Notes: generated by a model not told the origin, from the sequence alone. 64,000 bases of DNA from Streptomyces gelaticus (GCF_014649535.1 NZ_BMTF01000005.1:126564-190563), one strand, 5' to 3'. Shown: positions 7,917-16,168, counted from the first letter of the stretch. A program made the numbers and translations.

Positions 7917-8037
7917 GACGAAGACGCAACACCCCACGCACGGTCGCCGTCCGGGACTCCAAGCGGAGCGACGGTCCCGTCGTCGTCCTTGGTCCCGCCG
8001 CCTGGAAGCCTTCCATGCCGGGCTGGTCCGGTCGTAG
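7917..8037 (+). pseudogene. Decayed third DUF397 copy
   Basis: The frame reads NTPRTVAVRDSKRSDGPVVV and LGPAAWKP, matching the DUF397 genes at 6197 and 6467. After GPAAW the match jumps to another frame reading EAFHAGLVRS followed by TAG. Adding back one G (TGGAAG to TGGGAAG) restores GPAAWEAFHAGLVRS. The 5' half, including the SSYS segment and start, is missing. It is therefore a 5'-truncated and frameshifted duplicate. Confidence 0.8.
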
Positions 8038-8060
8038 GGCCGACCGACCCGGTCCGGGGG

Positions 8061-8978
8061 CTAGCGCTGTGACTCCGCGGCCCTGCCCGGTACCAGCGAT
8101 GGGGTGGGTGCGGGCCCCCGCGCTGTGGTGAACCAGAACAGGACCGCGCACAGGAAGGCCGCTGCCGCGAAGACCAGCGACTGTGTGACGGAGTCGTCCC
8201 GTACGCCGGCGAGGAGTGCGCCGGCCGCAGACAGGGTCAGGGCGATCGCCGGCAGCGCACGAGGGTGTCGCGTGGTGCCCGGTGCGTCGGCCGTCGGCAG
8301 CAGCCTGGTTGCGAGGCTGTAGCAGGCGCATGCCAGCAGGGTGGAGCCCAGTACGTCGCTGGGTCGGTGGTGGTAGGTGGCCTGGACGGCGCCGGCGGTG
8401 ACGGTGAGCCACAGCATGCCGACCGTGGTGACGTAGGGGCGGATGCGGGGGGAAGCGACGAGGGTGGCGCCGAAGGCCAGCGCGGCGGGGATGGCCACGT
8501 GTCCACTGGGGAAGCTCGTCTCCAGGAGCGAGACATGCGCGTCCACCAGATCGGGGCGGGGCAGGATCATCCTGGCGACTTCCTTGCTCCCGAGCGTGAC
8601 GATGACGATCCCGGCCGCCGCGCAGCCTTGCCACCAGCACCTCCGCACCACAGTGACGGCCGCGATGGCCGCGATGCCCACGAGCAGGGTGGGCATGGCG
8701 GTGTGCTCCAGGGGCGGCAGGGCCGACGACCGGTAGGCCGCCCCCGACCAGTCGTAGATCCATGCCGGGGTGGCGCCGTTGTCGTTGAACAGGGCGTTCT
8801 CCGCCCGTTGCCCGAACGGGGTGCAGACAGCGATCAGGTAGATCACCAGGAACCCCAGGAGGTACAGGGGAGCAGAAACCCGTAGCCGTACGGTCCGCAC
8901 CGGGCCGGGTTCGCTCATGCCCGGGACCTGGCCCGGGCCCGGGTGCGTGGACGGGGTCGAGGGATCTTGCTGAGTCAT
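8061..8978 (-). CDS. PAP2-family membrane phosphatase
   Basis: A 305-aa integral membrane protein with about six hydrophobic helices after a Pro/Thr-rich N-terminus. The phosphatidic-acid phosphatase signature is present in part: KEVARMILPRP (K132 to R141), PSGH (157-160) and HRPSD (His204, Asp208). The Arg normally six residues before the catalytic His appears to be Val198, which is unusual. The family hydrolyses lipid phosphates or pyrophosphates such as undecaprenyl-PP on the outer membrane face. The ATG at 8978 begins the first plausible coding segment. An opposite-strand DUF397 remnant lies just beyond its 3' end. Confidence 0.85.
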   Translation of the reverse strand: MTQQDPSTPSTHPGPGQVPGMSEPGPVRTVRLRVSAPLYLLGFLVIYLIAVCTPFGQRAENALFNDNGATPAWIYDWSGAAYRSSALPPLEHTAMPTLLVGIAAIAAVTVVRRCWWQGCAAAGIVIVTLGSKEVARMILPRPDLVDAHVSLLETSFPSGHVAIPAALAFGATLVASPRIRPYVTTVGMLWLTVTAGAVQATYHHRPSDVLGSTLLACACYSLATRLLPTADAPGTTRHPRALPAIALTLSAAGALLAGVRDDSVTQSLVFAAAAFLCAVLFWFTTARGPAPTPSLVPGRAAESQR

Positions 8979-9076
8979 CGTTCTTCTCTGTCTTCGTGCG
9001 GGAGCGGTGCGGTCACGCGCCGCTTCGGGCGCGAGGTCGGACGGCAGGTCCGGTCGGGCCCGCCGGGGACCTGCTC

Positions 9077-10036
9077 CTATTCGAGGAGCGCCCGGCTCTG
9101 CCGGCGCTGGGCGGCGATCACCAGGACCGGCAGGGGGGCGATGAGAAGGAGGAGGACGACCAGGTCCGGCAGGGACTGCATGAACCCGTTCGGCTGGAGG
9201 ACGATCGCCTGCGTACGGATGAACGTGAACGCCACGACGGGGATCAGCCACCGGTAGTCGCCGGTCGCGGCCGTCGCCGCCCACGCGGCGATCAGCGCAG
9301 CGACTTCGAGGGTGAACAGGCCGCGTTGGAAGGCCGGGCTGATGGAGATGATGTGCAGGGACCCGGCCGTGAACATGGCGAGCACGACGGGGACCAGCCA
9401 GCGGTACGAGCGGCGCCGCAGCCTGGCTGGACGACAGGCCGCCAACACGGCGCACGCGGCGCACAGGGTCCCGGACAGCACCAGGTCATGGGCCGTTATC
9501 GGAGCGCCCAGCCCGTAGTAGCCCAGGCCCACCTTGCCCTCGTCGCCGAAGAGCGCAGTGGTGTTGAACGTGGCGCCGGCGTAGATCATCGCTGCTGCGG
9601 CCGGCAGGGCGATCCATGTCTTGCCGCGCAGCAGGGCGATCAAGCAGACCAGCGGAAGCAGCCCGTAGGGCAGGAGCCGTGTTCGCGTGCCGGAACCTTG
9701 CGCCCACGGGTACCAGCCGGAGAAGCGGAAGGCGATGGCATGCCGACCGGGATCGACGCGCAGTGCCCAGTGCCACACATCCTGCAGGTACGGCACCAGC
9801 GCCAGCGCAGCGAGGACGAGAGCGGTCAGATGGATGCCGTCCAGCCACCACGGCCGGGCCGTGTCGTCGACGACGGCACGGGCGCGGGCCTGCACCCCGG
9901 CACGCGCCACGGCGACGACCTCCCGCGGCGGGGGCCAGGAACGGCCGGGATACGCCTCGGACAGGCAGGCCAGCAACTCCTTTCCGTGCCGGGAGCGGTA
10001 GGGCTCGGGGTAGGCCGCGAGCAGCAGACGGTTCAT
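9077..10036 (-). CDS. Polytopic membrane protein co-transcribed with a PadR regulator
   Basis: A 319-aa protein. The N-terminus MNRLLLAAYPEPYRSRHGKELL is typical of the small hydrophilic head of actinobacterial PadR-linked membrane proteins. After about residue 70 there are seven or eight hydrophobic segments. No catalytic motif is recognised. Its ATG overlaps the stop of the PadR gene by four bases, so expression is coupled to the regulator. It may be a permease-like component lacking an ATPase, but function is unknown. Confidence 0.75.
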   Translation of the reverse strand: MNRLLLAAYPEPYRSRHGKELLACLSEAYPGRSWPPPREVVAVARAGVQARARAVVDDTARPWWLDGIHLTALVLAALALVPYLQDVWHWALRVDPGRHAIAFRFSGWYPWAQGSGTRTRLLPYGLLPLVCLIALLRGKTWIALPAAAAMIYAGATFNTTALFGDEGKVGLGYYGLGAPITAHDLVLSGTLCAACAVLAACRPARLRRRSYRWLVPVVLAMFTAGSLHIISISPAFQRGLFTLEVAALIAAWAATAATGDYRWLIPVVAFTFIRTQAIVLQPNGFMQSLPDLVVLLLLIAPLPVLVIAAQRRQSRALLE

Positions 10037-10374
10037 GCCGGGGCCACCCCGGCATCGCGCGGGCGCCCGAGGACGACAGCCGCCGCCTGCCGCATCCGCA
10101 GCGCTTCCCGGCCGAGCGCCCGGGTGCCGTCCTCCGTGAGCCGGTAGTAGCGCCGCGCCCGCCCGTCCACGATCTCCTCGCCGCCGGCAATGATCAGCCC
10201 GGCCCGCTCCATCCGCTCCAGCGCGCCGTAGAGAGTGCCGACAGCGATCCGCAGCCGGCCATCGGTGGCCTGCTCGGCAGACTTGATGATGCCGTAGCCG
10301 TGCAACGGCCCATCCATGAGCGCAGCGAGGATGAAGTACTGCGGCTCCGTCAAGGACGGGTTCTGTCGTGTCAT
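10033..10374 (-). CDS. PadR-family transcriptional regulator
   Basis: A 113-aa winged-helix repressor of the short PadR class. LTEPQYFILAALMDGPLHGYGI is the hallmark start, followed by GTLYGALERMERAGLI (recognition helix) and a wing RARRYYRLTEDG. Such proteins usually repress their own operon and an adjacent membrane or exporter gene. Here the partner is the membrane protein gene that overlaps it by four bases. The upstream region carries an AT-rich imperfect dyad. Confidence 0.92.
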   Translation of the reverse strand: MTRQNPSLTEPQYFILAALMDGPLHGYGIIKSAEQATDGRLRIAVGTLYGALERMERAGLIIAGGEEIVDGRARRYYRLTEDGTRALGREALRMRQAAAVVLGRPRDAGVAPA

Positions 10375-10383
10375 ACGCCGAGC

Positions 10384-10405
10384 ATATATCGAGCTTCGAA
10401 ATATA
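10384..10405. promoter_or_regulatory. Candidate PadR operator/promoter
   Basis: An AT-rich island ATATATCGAGCTTCGAAATA starts 10 bases upstream of the padR-like start codon. TATAT ends flank a central GAGCTTCGA, so the symmetry is weak. PadR operators are often AT-rich dyads at this position. Assignment rests on position and composition. Confidence 0.35.
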
Positions 10406-10444
10406 CTTGCCGGCCTTGGACGGTCAGCCTCGGCGCCTCCGCGC

Positions 10445-10464
10445 CGCGGCTGACGTCAGCCGCG
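10445..10464. repeat. Perfect 20-bp palindrome
   Basis: CGCGGCTGACGTCAGCCGCG is a perfect palindrome with no spacer, between the padR-like gene and the terminator of the DD-peptidase gene. It could be part of a terminator system or a protein-binding site. Confidence 0.6.
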
Positions 10465-10500
10465 TTGTCCGATGGGCCCAGAGGCGTGCGGCATACGGAA

Positions 10501-10538
10501 AGGGGCCCGGCGCACTCGGTGATGTGCGTCGGGCCCCT
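10501..10538. terminator. Terminator downstream of the DD-peptidase gene
   Basis: A 15-bp stem with one G-T type mismatch (AGGGGCCCGGCGCAC with GTGCGTCGGGCCCCT) and an 8-base loop lies 20 bases past the stop of the minus-strand peptidase gene. Confidence 0.8.
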
Positions 10539-10557
10539 CGCTGCCGTGGCCGGGGGA

Positions 10558-11457
10558 CTACTTCTTGAAGGAGTAGTCCATGATCTTCTTCATGTCCGCG
10601 GTGCGGTTGGCCGCGCTCGTGGAGGCGAGCACCGTGCCGATGACCGTCTTGCCGTTGCGGGTCGCGGCGAAGACCAGGCAGTACTTGGCGGTCGGGCCGG
10701 AGCCGGTCTTCACGCCGATGGCGCCGCTGTAGCTGCTGAGCATCGTGTTGGTGTTGGACCACGACATGTACCGGTAGCCGCCGGACTTCGTGGTGACCTT
10801 CTGCTTGGTCGACTTGGTCTTGACGACCGTGCGGAAGGTGGAGTGCTTCATCGCACTGCTGGCGATCTTCGTCAGGTCGCGCGGCGTCGAGTAGTTGGAG
10901 CCGTTCCCTATGCCGTCGAACGAGTCGAAGTGGGTGTTCTTCAGCCCGAGGGACTTGGCCTGGGCGTTCATCTTGCCGATGAACGACTTCACGCGGGCCG
11001 CGCGGGTGGTGCCGGAGCCGAACTTGTCGGCCAGCGCGTACGCGGCGTCGCAGCCGGACGGCAGCATCAGGCCGTACAGCAGCTGGCGGACGGTGACCTT
11101 GTCGCCCACGATGAGGCGGGCCGACGAGGCGCCCTTGGAGACGATGTAGTCGCTGTACGCCTTCTGGATCGTGACCTTGGAATCCAGGTTCAGGTTCTTC
11201 TGCGACAGCACCACCTTGGCGGTCATGATCTTGGTGGTGGAACCGGTGGAACGGCGGGTGTCCGCGGCCTTGGCGAACAGGGACTTCGCGGTGCCGTTGT
11301 TCATCACGTAACCGCCCTTGGCGGTGATCGTGGGGTTGGGCGGCGTAGCAGCCTGCGCGGTGGAGGCGAACACGCTGCCCGCGATGACAGCACCCGCCGT
11401 CAGGGCCACGGTGGCAGTGGCGGAAATGCGGTTTATGCCCTTAAAGCCGAGTTTCAA
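10558..11457 (-). CDS. K15-type D-alanyl-D-alanine carboxypeptidase/transpeptidase
   Basis: A secreted low-molecular-weight penicillin-binding protein (299 aa) acting on peptidoglycan stem peptides. The signal peptide runs to about STAQA-AT (residue 36). The active-site motifs are STTK (Ser73, Lys76), SGC (134-136) and KTG (250-252). Cys in the second motif, where most family members have Asn, and the spacing (61 residues to SGC, 177 to KTG) match the Streptomyces K15 DD-transpeptidase (S35, S96, K213). The start appears to be TTG at 11457 with GGAG 8 bases upstream; no ATG or GTG in frame gives a sensible signal peptide. It is a single gene followed by a terminator. Confidence 0.92.
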   Translation of the reverse strand: MKLGFKGINRISATATVALTAGAVIAGSVFASTAQAATPPNPTITAKGGYVMNNGTAKSLFAKAADTRRSTGSTTKIMTAKVVLSQKNLNLDSKVTIQKAYSDYIVSKGASSARLIVGDKVTVRQLLYGLMLPSGCDAAYALADKFGSGTTRAARVKSFIGKMNAQAKSLGLKNTHFDSFDGIGNGSNYSTPRDLTKIASSAMKHSTFRTVVKTKSTKQKVTTKSGGYRYMSWSNTNTMLSSYSGAIGVKTGSGPTAKYCLVFAATRNGKTVIGTVLASTSAANRTADMKKIMDYSFKK

Positions 11458-11709
11458 CTTGAACGCTCCAAATGCCCCTGAAATGCGGCCACATGAGGGT
11501 GCCGCTCGCTGATGAGACTCATGAACGTGAGGGATGGATGTGCTGATTCCTGGGGCAATTTCGGGGCTACGGGTGATTCCGGCCATGATCGGCGGTGAAG
11601 CGGTGCGGGTCCGCCCGGGGGTGGCCGGAGTCCGTCCGGGGGCGGTGGGTGTCCGTCCGTATCGCGGACTGGTTTCGCCATGCACGCATCTTGTATCTAT
11701 GCTGTGTAC

Positions 11710-12429
11710 ATGCCTGCCGCGCCCCCTGCCGTGAAGCCTGCCGCGAAGCCTGCCGTGAAATCGTCCCCGAAGTCGTCCGTGAAGTCCGGTGTGAAGCAGC
11801 CTCCCGCCGCCGAGCGCGTGTACGCCCACATCAAGGAGGCGGTCCTGGACCGCCGTTACGAGGGCGGCACGCTCCTGACCGAAGGCGATCTGGCGGAGGC
11901 CGTCGGCGTCTCTCGCACGCCCGTGCGCGAGGCGCTGCTGCGGCTGGAGGTCGAGGGGCTGATCAAGCTGTACCCGAAGAAGGGCGCCCTCGTTCTCGCC
12001 GTCTCCGCGCAGGAGATCGCGGATGTGGTGGAAACCCGCCTGCTGGTCGAGGAGTTCGCGGCCCGCAAGGCCGTGCCCGCCTCCGCGCAGCTGATCGGCC
12101 GGCTCGAAGAACTTCTGGAGGAGCAGCGGCAACTGGCCGAGGCCGGGGATCTGGCGGAGGTGTCCGTGAAGGACCGCTGCTTCCACGCCGAGATCGTGCG
12201 CAATGCGGGCAACGACATCCTCTCGCGCCTCTACGACCAGCTGCGCGACCGGCAGTTGCGGATGGGCGTCGCCGTGATGGAGGCGCACCCGGGGAGGATC
12301 GCCGCCAACATCACCGAGCACGGTGAGCTGCTGGAGGCGATCAGGGCCGGGGACGCGGACGGTGCCGCGCAGGTCGTGCGGCGCCATGTCGGCCGGGTCA
12401 AGGTGCTGGTCAGGGGTGAGGACCGGTGA
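11710..12429 (+). CDS. GntR/FadR-type regulator with FCD domain
   Basis: A 239-aa regulator. A Lys/Pro/Ala/Ser-rich leader (residues 1-37) precedes the winged helix (about 38-105, with VGVSRTPVREALLRLEVEGLI). The FCD ligand domain (110-235) carries Asp/His residues typical of metal-assisted carboxylate binding (CFHAEIVRN, HGELLEAIRAGD). Its stop overlaps the GTG of the MFS gene, so it probably governs that exporter in response to a small acid. No Shine-Dalgarno is seen before the ATG at 11710. A TATGCT box ends 6 bases upstream, so the transcript may be leaderless. Confidence 0.9.
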   Translation: MPAAPPAVKPAAKPAVKSSPKSSVKSGVKQPPAAERVYAHIKEAVLDRRYEGGTLLTEGDLAEAVGVSRTPVREALLRLEVEGLIKLYPKKGALVLAVSAQEIADVVETRLLVEEFAARKAVPASAQLIGRLEELLEEQRQLAEAGDLAEVSVKDRCFHAEIVRNAGNDILSRLYDQLRDRQLRMGVAVMEAHPGRIAANITEHGELLEAIRAGDADGAAQVVRRHVGRVKVLVRGEDR

Positions 12430-13736
12430 GTTCTGCCGCCGCTCCCACCCTGTCCCTGCCCGGCGATCCACCCGGCGGCCGGCGTGCCGCCCGGGTCTGG
12501 GGCATCGGGGTCGCCGTCTACTTCGTCGCCATCATCTTCCGGACCAGCCTGGGCGTCGCCGGGCTGGACGCCGCCGACCGGTTCCACGTCGGCGCCTCCG
12601 CGCTCTCCACGTTCTCCATCCTTCAGCTGCTCGTCTACGCGGGCATGCAGATACCCGTCGGCCTGATGGTCGACCGGCTGGGCACCAAGAAGGTCCTCGC
12701 CCTCGGGACCGTGCTCTTCACCCTCGGGCAGCTCGGCTTCGCGCTCTCCCCCTCGTACGGCATGGCGCTGGCGTCCCGGGCGCTGCTCGGCTGCGGTGAC
12801 GCGATGACGTTCATCAGCGTGCTGCGGCTCGGCGCCCGCTGGTTCCCGGCCCGGCGCGGCCCGCTGATCGGTCAGGTCGCGGCGCTCTTCGGGATGGCGG
12901 GCAACCTCGTCTCGACGCTCTTCATCGCAAGGGCGCTGCACGGATTCGGCTGGACCACCACATTCGTCGGCAGCTCCGTCGCCGGGGTCGTCGTCCTCGT
13001 CCTTCTGCTGCTCTTCCTGAAGGACCACCCGGAGGGCCATGAGCCGCCGCCCGCGGAGCACGCGGGTGCCGCCTACGTCCGCAAGCAGATCGCTGCGGCC
13101 TGGCGCGAGCCCGGCACCCGACTCGGTATGTGGGTGCACTTCACCACGCAGTTCCCGGCCATGGTGTTCCTGCTGCTGTGGGGGCTGCCGTTCCTGGTGG
13201 AGGCGCAGGGGCTCAGCCGGTCCACCGCCGGTGAGCTGCTCACCCTGGTGGTGCTCTCCAACATGGCCTTCGGACTGGTCTACGGACAGATCATCGCCCG
13301 CCACCACGCGGCCCGCGCCCCGCTGGTCCTCGGAACGGTCATGGTGACGGCGCTGCTCTGGGCGTCCGCGATCCTCTACCCGGGCGACCATGCGCCGATG
13401 TGGCTGCTGATCGTGCTGTGCGTGGTGCTCGGCGCCTGCGGCCCGGCCTCGATGATCGGCTTCGACTTCGCACGGCCGGCCAACCCGCCGGAGCGGCAGG
13501 GCACCGCGTCGGGCATCGTCAACATGGGCGGCTTCGTCGCCTCGATGACCACGCTGTTCGCCGTCGGTGTGCTGCTGGACGCCACCGGCGACAACTACCG
13601 GATCGCGTTCGCCTCGGTCTTCGTGCTGGAGGCGCTCGGCGTCGTGCAGATCCTGCGGCTGCACTCCAAGGCCACGCACCGCGAGCGGAACCACCATGTG
13701 GTCAGCCGCGTGGAGGCCGTGCACGTACCCGCGTGA
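12426..13736 (+). CDS. Major facilitator superfamily transporter
   Basis: A 436-aa inner-membrane transporter with 12 predicted helices. The motif-A-like loop GLMVDRLGTKKV lies between helices 2 and 3, and a charged central loop (about 195-230, FLKDHPEGHEPP) separates the halves. The GTG start overlaps the regulator's TGA by four bases, so the two are translated in a coupled way. The substrate cannot be told from sequence; the FCD regulator suggests an organic acid or related metabolite. An export role is a guess. Confidence 0.9.
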   Translation: MSSAAAPTLSLPGDPPGGRRAARVWGIGVAVYFVAIIFRTSLGVAGLDAADRFHVGASALSTFSILQLLVYAGMQIPVGLMVDRLGTKKVLALGTVLFTLGQLGFALSPSYGMALASRALLGCGDAMTFISVLRLGARWFPARRGPLIGQVAALFGMAGNLVSTLFIARALHGFGWTTTFVGSSVAGVVVLVLLLLFLKDHPEGHEPPPAEHAGAAYVRKQIAAAWREPGTRLGMWVHFTTQFPAMVFLLLWGLPFLVEAQGLSRSTAGELLTLVVLSNMAFGLVYGQIIARHHAARAPLVLGTVMVTALLWASAILYPGDHAPMWLLIVLCVVLGACGPASMIGFDFARPANPPERQGTASGIVNMGGFVASMTTLFAVGVLLDATGDNYRIAFASVFVLEALGVVQILRLHSKATHRERNHHVVSRVEAVHVPA

Positions 13737-13752
13737 CTGCTCGTCCGCGCCG

Positions 13753-13796
13753 GATCGGCGGCGCGCCCGTCCCTCGTGTGACGGGCGCCGCCGATC
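13753..13796. terminator. Bidirectional terminator
   Basis: GATCGGCGGCGC pairs perfectly with GCGCCGCCGATC (12 bp). Inside it a second stem, GCCCGT with ACGGGC, can form. It lies between the convergent MFS gene and the DinB-fold gene and can serve both. Confidence 0.8.
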
Positions 13797-13818
13797 ATGA
13801 CGTCACGGCGCTACGCCG

Positions 13819-14643
13819 TCACGGCGTCACGGCGAAGTTCTGCAGGATCGCCGTCGCCAGGTCCTGATCGCCCTCGACCTTGATCCGCTCGCCGACCGCA
13901 GCCGCGCGCACCCGCCCGCAGGCGAGGCGGAAGTACGTCTCCCAGTCCATCGCCAGCGTCACCGCGGGGCCGAGCGAGGGAGATCCGTCCACCGAACCAC
14001 GGCCTTCCGCGTCGACCCTGACGGTGCGCAGGAACTCCAGCGGCCCGTGCACATCGAGCACGATCGCCGAACTGGCGGGCGCCCCGGCGTCCTTGGCGAC
14101 CACCTTCGGCAGCGCCTCCAGCAGGGTGTCCCGCACGATCGTGGCGCCGGGGGAGTCAAGATTGCCGGGCTGCACCAGCGCCGTCCGCAGGTCCTGCTCA
14201 TGCACCCAGACATCGAAGGCGCGCATCCGCAGTGCCAGTTCGAGGGTCTGCTCGGCGCCGAGCGGCGCCCGGACCATGGTCTCGGGATCACGCGTCTCGT
14301 TGCGCAGCTGACGTGCGCGGCGAATGATCATGTACTCGAGCTCGGAGGTCATCTCCGGTGCGGTGTGGTGGCGCCGCACATCGACCTGCATCTCCATGTA
14401 ACGGGAGAAGTCGCTCTGCACGTGGTAGAGGTCGCGGGGCAGGGAGTGGATCGGACGCGGGTCGCCGAGCTGTTCGGACTCCATCCCGATGATGTGCGAG
14501 ACGATGTCGCGCACCGACCAGGCGGGGCACGGCGTACGGCGGTTCCACTCTCCCTCGGCGAGCGGCTTCACCAGCTCGGCTATCGACTCGATGGAGTGGG
14601 TCCAGGCATCGGCGTAGGTCTGGAGGCTGGGATGGACGGTCAC
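13819..14643 (-). CDS. Maleylpyruvate isomerase-family (mycothiol-dependent, DinB-fold) protein
   Basis: A 274-aa cytoplasmic protein. The N-terminal four-helix DinB/MDMPI domain has the signature RTPCPAWSVRDIVSHIIGME, whose His is a likely metal ligand. A second His cluster is in the helix reading RAFDVWVHEQDLRTAL, and an SCP2-like C-terminal domain follows. Known relatives use mycothiol as cofactor or transfer it to substrates; the actual reaction here is unknown. The last codons (AVTP and stop) are encoded in a small CGTCACGGCG direct-repeat patch. The ATG at 14643 is the first start of the conserved domain. Confidence 0.85.
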   Translation of the reverse strand: MTVHPSLQTYADAWTHSIESIAELVKPLAEGEWNRRTPCPAWSVRDIVSHIIGMESEQLGDPRPIHSLPRDLYHVQSDFSRYMEMQVDVRRHHTAPEMTSELEYMIIRRARQLRNETRDPETMVRAPLGAEQTLELALRMRAFDVWVHEQDLRTALVQPGNLDSPGATIVRDTLLEALPKVVAKDAGAPASSAIVLDVHGPLEFLRTVRVDAEGRGSVDGSPSLGPAVTLAMDWETYFRLACGRVRAAAVGERIKVEGDQDLATAILQNFAVTP

Positions 14644-14814
14644 GGGACCCCTCGTGCGGTTCTGCGGTGCATGGGCTGGAGAAGCTGGGCGCGGGCGGCG
14701 GGCTGCGTGGGAGGTTCGTTCGCTAAGTTACGCTGCGAGCAGGCACCCCGGCAGTGCTTTCGTGTGACGATCGTAGGCCTGTGTTGACGGCTCGAATGCC
14801 AGGACGGTGGTAGT

Positions 14815-15609
14815 GTGCGCGCCTCCCTCATCCAGATTGCAGTAGACCCGGACGAATCCGTCAATGCCCGCAGGCAGCGTGCGGCTTCGCTGATCGCGGG
14901 CCGGCACGGAGCGGATCTGGTTGTCCTTCCCGAGCTGTGGCCCGTCGGCGCCTTCGCGTACGCCGACTTCGAGGACGAGGCCGAACCGCTCCAGGGGCCC
15001 ACCCACGACACCATGGCGAAGGCCGCTGCCGACGCCGGGGTCTGGCTGCACGCGGGCTCCTTCGTCGAGCGGGCCGCCGACGGCACCCTCTACAACACCT
15101 CGCTCGTCTTCACGCCCGAGGGCGAGCGGGCCGCCGCGTACCGCAAGATCCACCGCTTCGGCTTCGACAAGGGCGAGGCGGTCATGATGGGCGCCGGCGA
15201 GGAACTGGTCACGGTCGCCCTGCCGCAGACCACCCTCGGCCTTGCCACCTGTTACGACCTGCGCTTCCCGGAAATGTTCCGCGGCCTGGTCGACGCGGGC
15301 GCCGACACGCTGATCGTCTCGGCGGGCTGGCCCGAGCGGCGCCGCGCCCACTGGACGCTGCTGGCGCAGGCCCGCGCGGTCGAGAACCAGTCGTACGTCC
15401 TGGCCGTCGGCACCGCGGGCACCCACGCCGGAGTCCAGCAGGCCGGGCACAGCATCGTGGTCGACCCGTGGGGCGAGGTGCTCGCGGAGGCGGGGGCGGA
15501 CGAGGAGGTACTCGACGTGGAGTTCGACCCGGCGAGGGTGGCGGCGACCCGTGAGCAGTTCCCGGCCCTCAAGGACCGCCGTCTGGGACTGGCTCCGCCC
15601 AGGCTCTAG
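14815..15609 (+). CDS. Carbon-nitrogen hydrolase (nitrilase/omega-amidase type)
   Basis: A 264-aa cytoplasmic hydrolase. The catalytic triad is Glu40 (LVVLPELW), Lys111 (RKIHRFGF) and Cys146 (TCYDLRFPE). CYDLRFPE and the length resemble the omega-amidase/Nit2 branch, which deamidates 2-oxo-dicarboxylic acid amides, but substrate specificity is not certain. It starts at a GTG at 14815 with a GGTGG-type ribosome site. It stands alone and is followed by the parS palindrome. Confidence 0.9.
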   Translation: MRASLIQIAVDPDESVNARRQRAASLIAGRHGADLVVLPELWPVGAFAYADFEDEAEPLQGPTHDTMAKAAADAGVWLHAGSFVERAADGTLYNTSLVFTPEGERAAAYRKIHRFGFDKGEAVMMGAGEELVTVALPQTTLGLATCYDLRFPEMFRGLVDAGADTLIVSAGWPERRRAHWTLLAQARAVENQSYVLAVGTAGTHAGVQQAGHSIVVDPWGEVLAEAGADEEVLDVEFDPARVAATREQFPALKDRRLGLAPPRL

Positions 15610-15653
15610 ACCGACCGGGTTCCGGCGCGACCGGGCTCCGGTACGGCCGCCCC

Positions 15654-15667
15654 GTTTCACGTGAAAC
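15654..15667. other. parS: parS site (ParB-binding palindrome), perfect match
   Basis: GTTTCACGTGAAAC is identical to the 14-bp parS consensus reported for Streptomyces chromosomes, where about 20 copies cluster around oriC and bind ParB for segregation. It lies between the nitrilase stop and the end of the LURP-one gene. It sits inside a larger GC hairpin (CCGCCCC and GGGGCGG arms) that may also terminate both convergent transcripts. The match is exact; ParB binding is inferred from the consensus. Confidence 0.9.
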
Positions 15668-15676
15668 CGGGGCGGA

Positions 15677-16168
15677 TCAGTCCTTGCGCTCCTTGTCCGC
15701 GAGCACGATGACACAGACCGAGACGGCGATGAGCAATGCCGCGTCGGCGTCCTCCCGTACGACGTCGATGCCGTAGGTGTCCCGGACGGTCAGCCGACGC
15801 CGGGAGATCTGGGCCAGCAGTTCCCCGTCGTACTCGATGGCGAACTCGCGGTCCAGGATCTTGCCGCTGACGTCCAGTTCGGTGCCGTCGATCAGCGTGA
15901 CCCGGTAGTGGTTGCGCAGCAGCGACAGCCGTTTTCGCCTGACCTCGGCGAGCTGTTCGCCGTCGCGCTCGATGAGCATCGTGTCGCGCAGGCTGAGCAG
16001 CTTCTGCCGGATCTCGACCAGGAGCCGGCCCTGCGCGTCCTTCAGTTCGAAGGTGTCCCGCACCCGCATGGCCTTGCCGTCGACGAGGAACACCTTGCGG
16101 CCGTCCGCGTCCTCGATCCAGTAGTCGTCACCGACGGCGAAGAGTCGTTCACGCACCAGGAATCTCAT
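15677..16168 (-). CDS. LURP-one-related (DUF567, Tubby/scramblase-like fold) protein
   Basis: A 163-aa protein. It has the repeating beta-strand pattern of LURP-one/Tubby C-terminal-like proteins: RFLVRERLFAVGDDYWIEDADG at the start, then repeated RDT and LLxEIRQKLLSLRDT, and ISRRRLTVRDTYGIDV. In plants and bacteria these are membrane-associated or phosphoinositide/lipid-related folds; the bacterial role is unknown. The last helix (ALLIAVSVCVIVLAD) is hydrophobic, as in many family members. The ATG at 16168 is divergent from the NHL gene. Confidence 0.85.
   Translation of the reverse strand: MRFLVRERLFAVGDDYWIEDADGRKVFLVDGKAMRVRDTFELKDAQGRLLVEIRQKLLSLRDTMLIERDGEQLAEVRRKRLSLLRNHYRVTLIDGTELDVSGKILDREFAIEYDGELLAQISRRRLTVRDTYGIDVVREDADAALLIAVSVCVIVLADKERKD

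Noticed and set aside
13799..13840. CGTCACGGCG direct repeats as a possible CRISPR or att site
   Set aside because: Only two or three short copies without spacers, inside the last codons of a gene; a local slippage patch.
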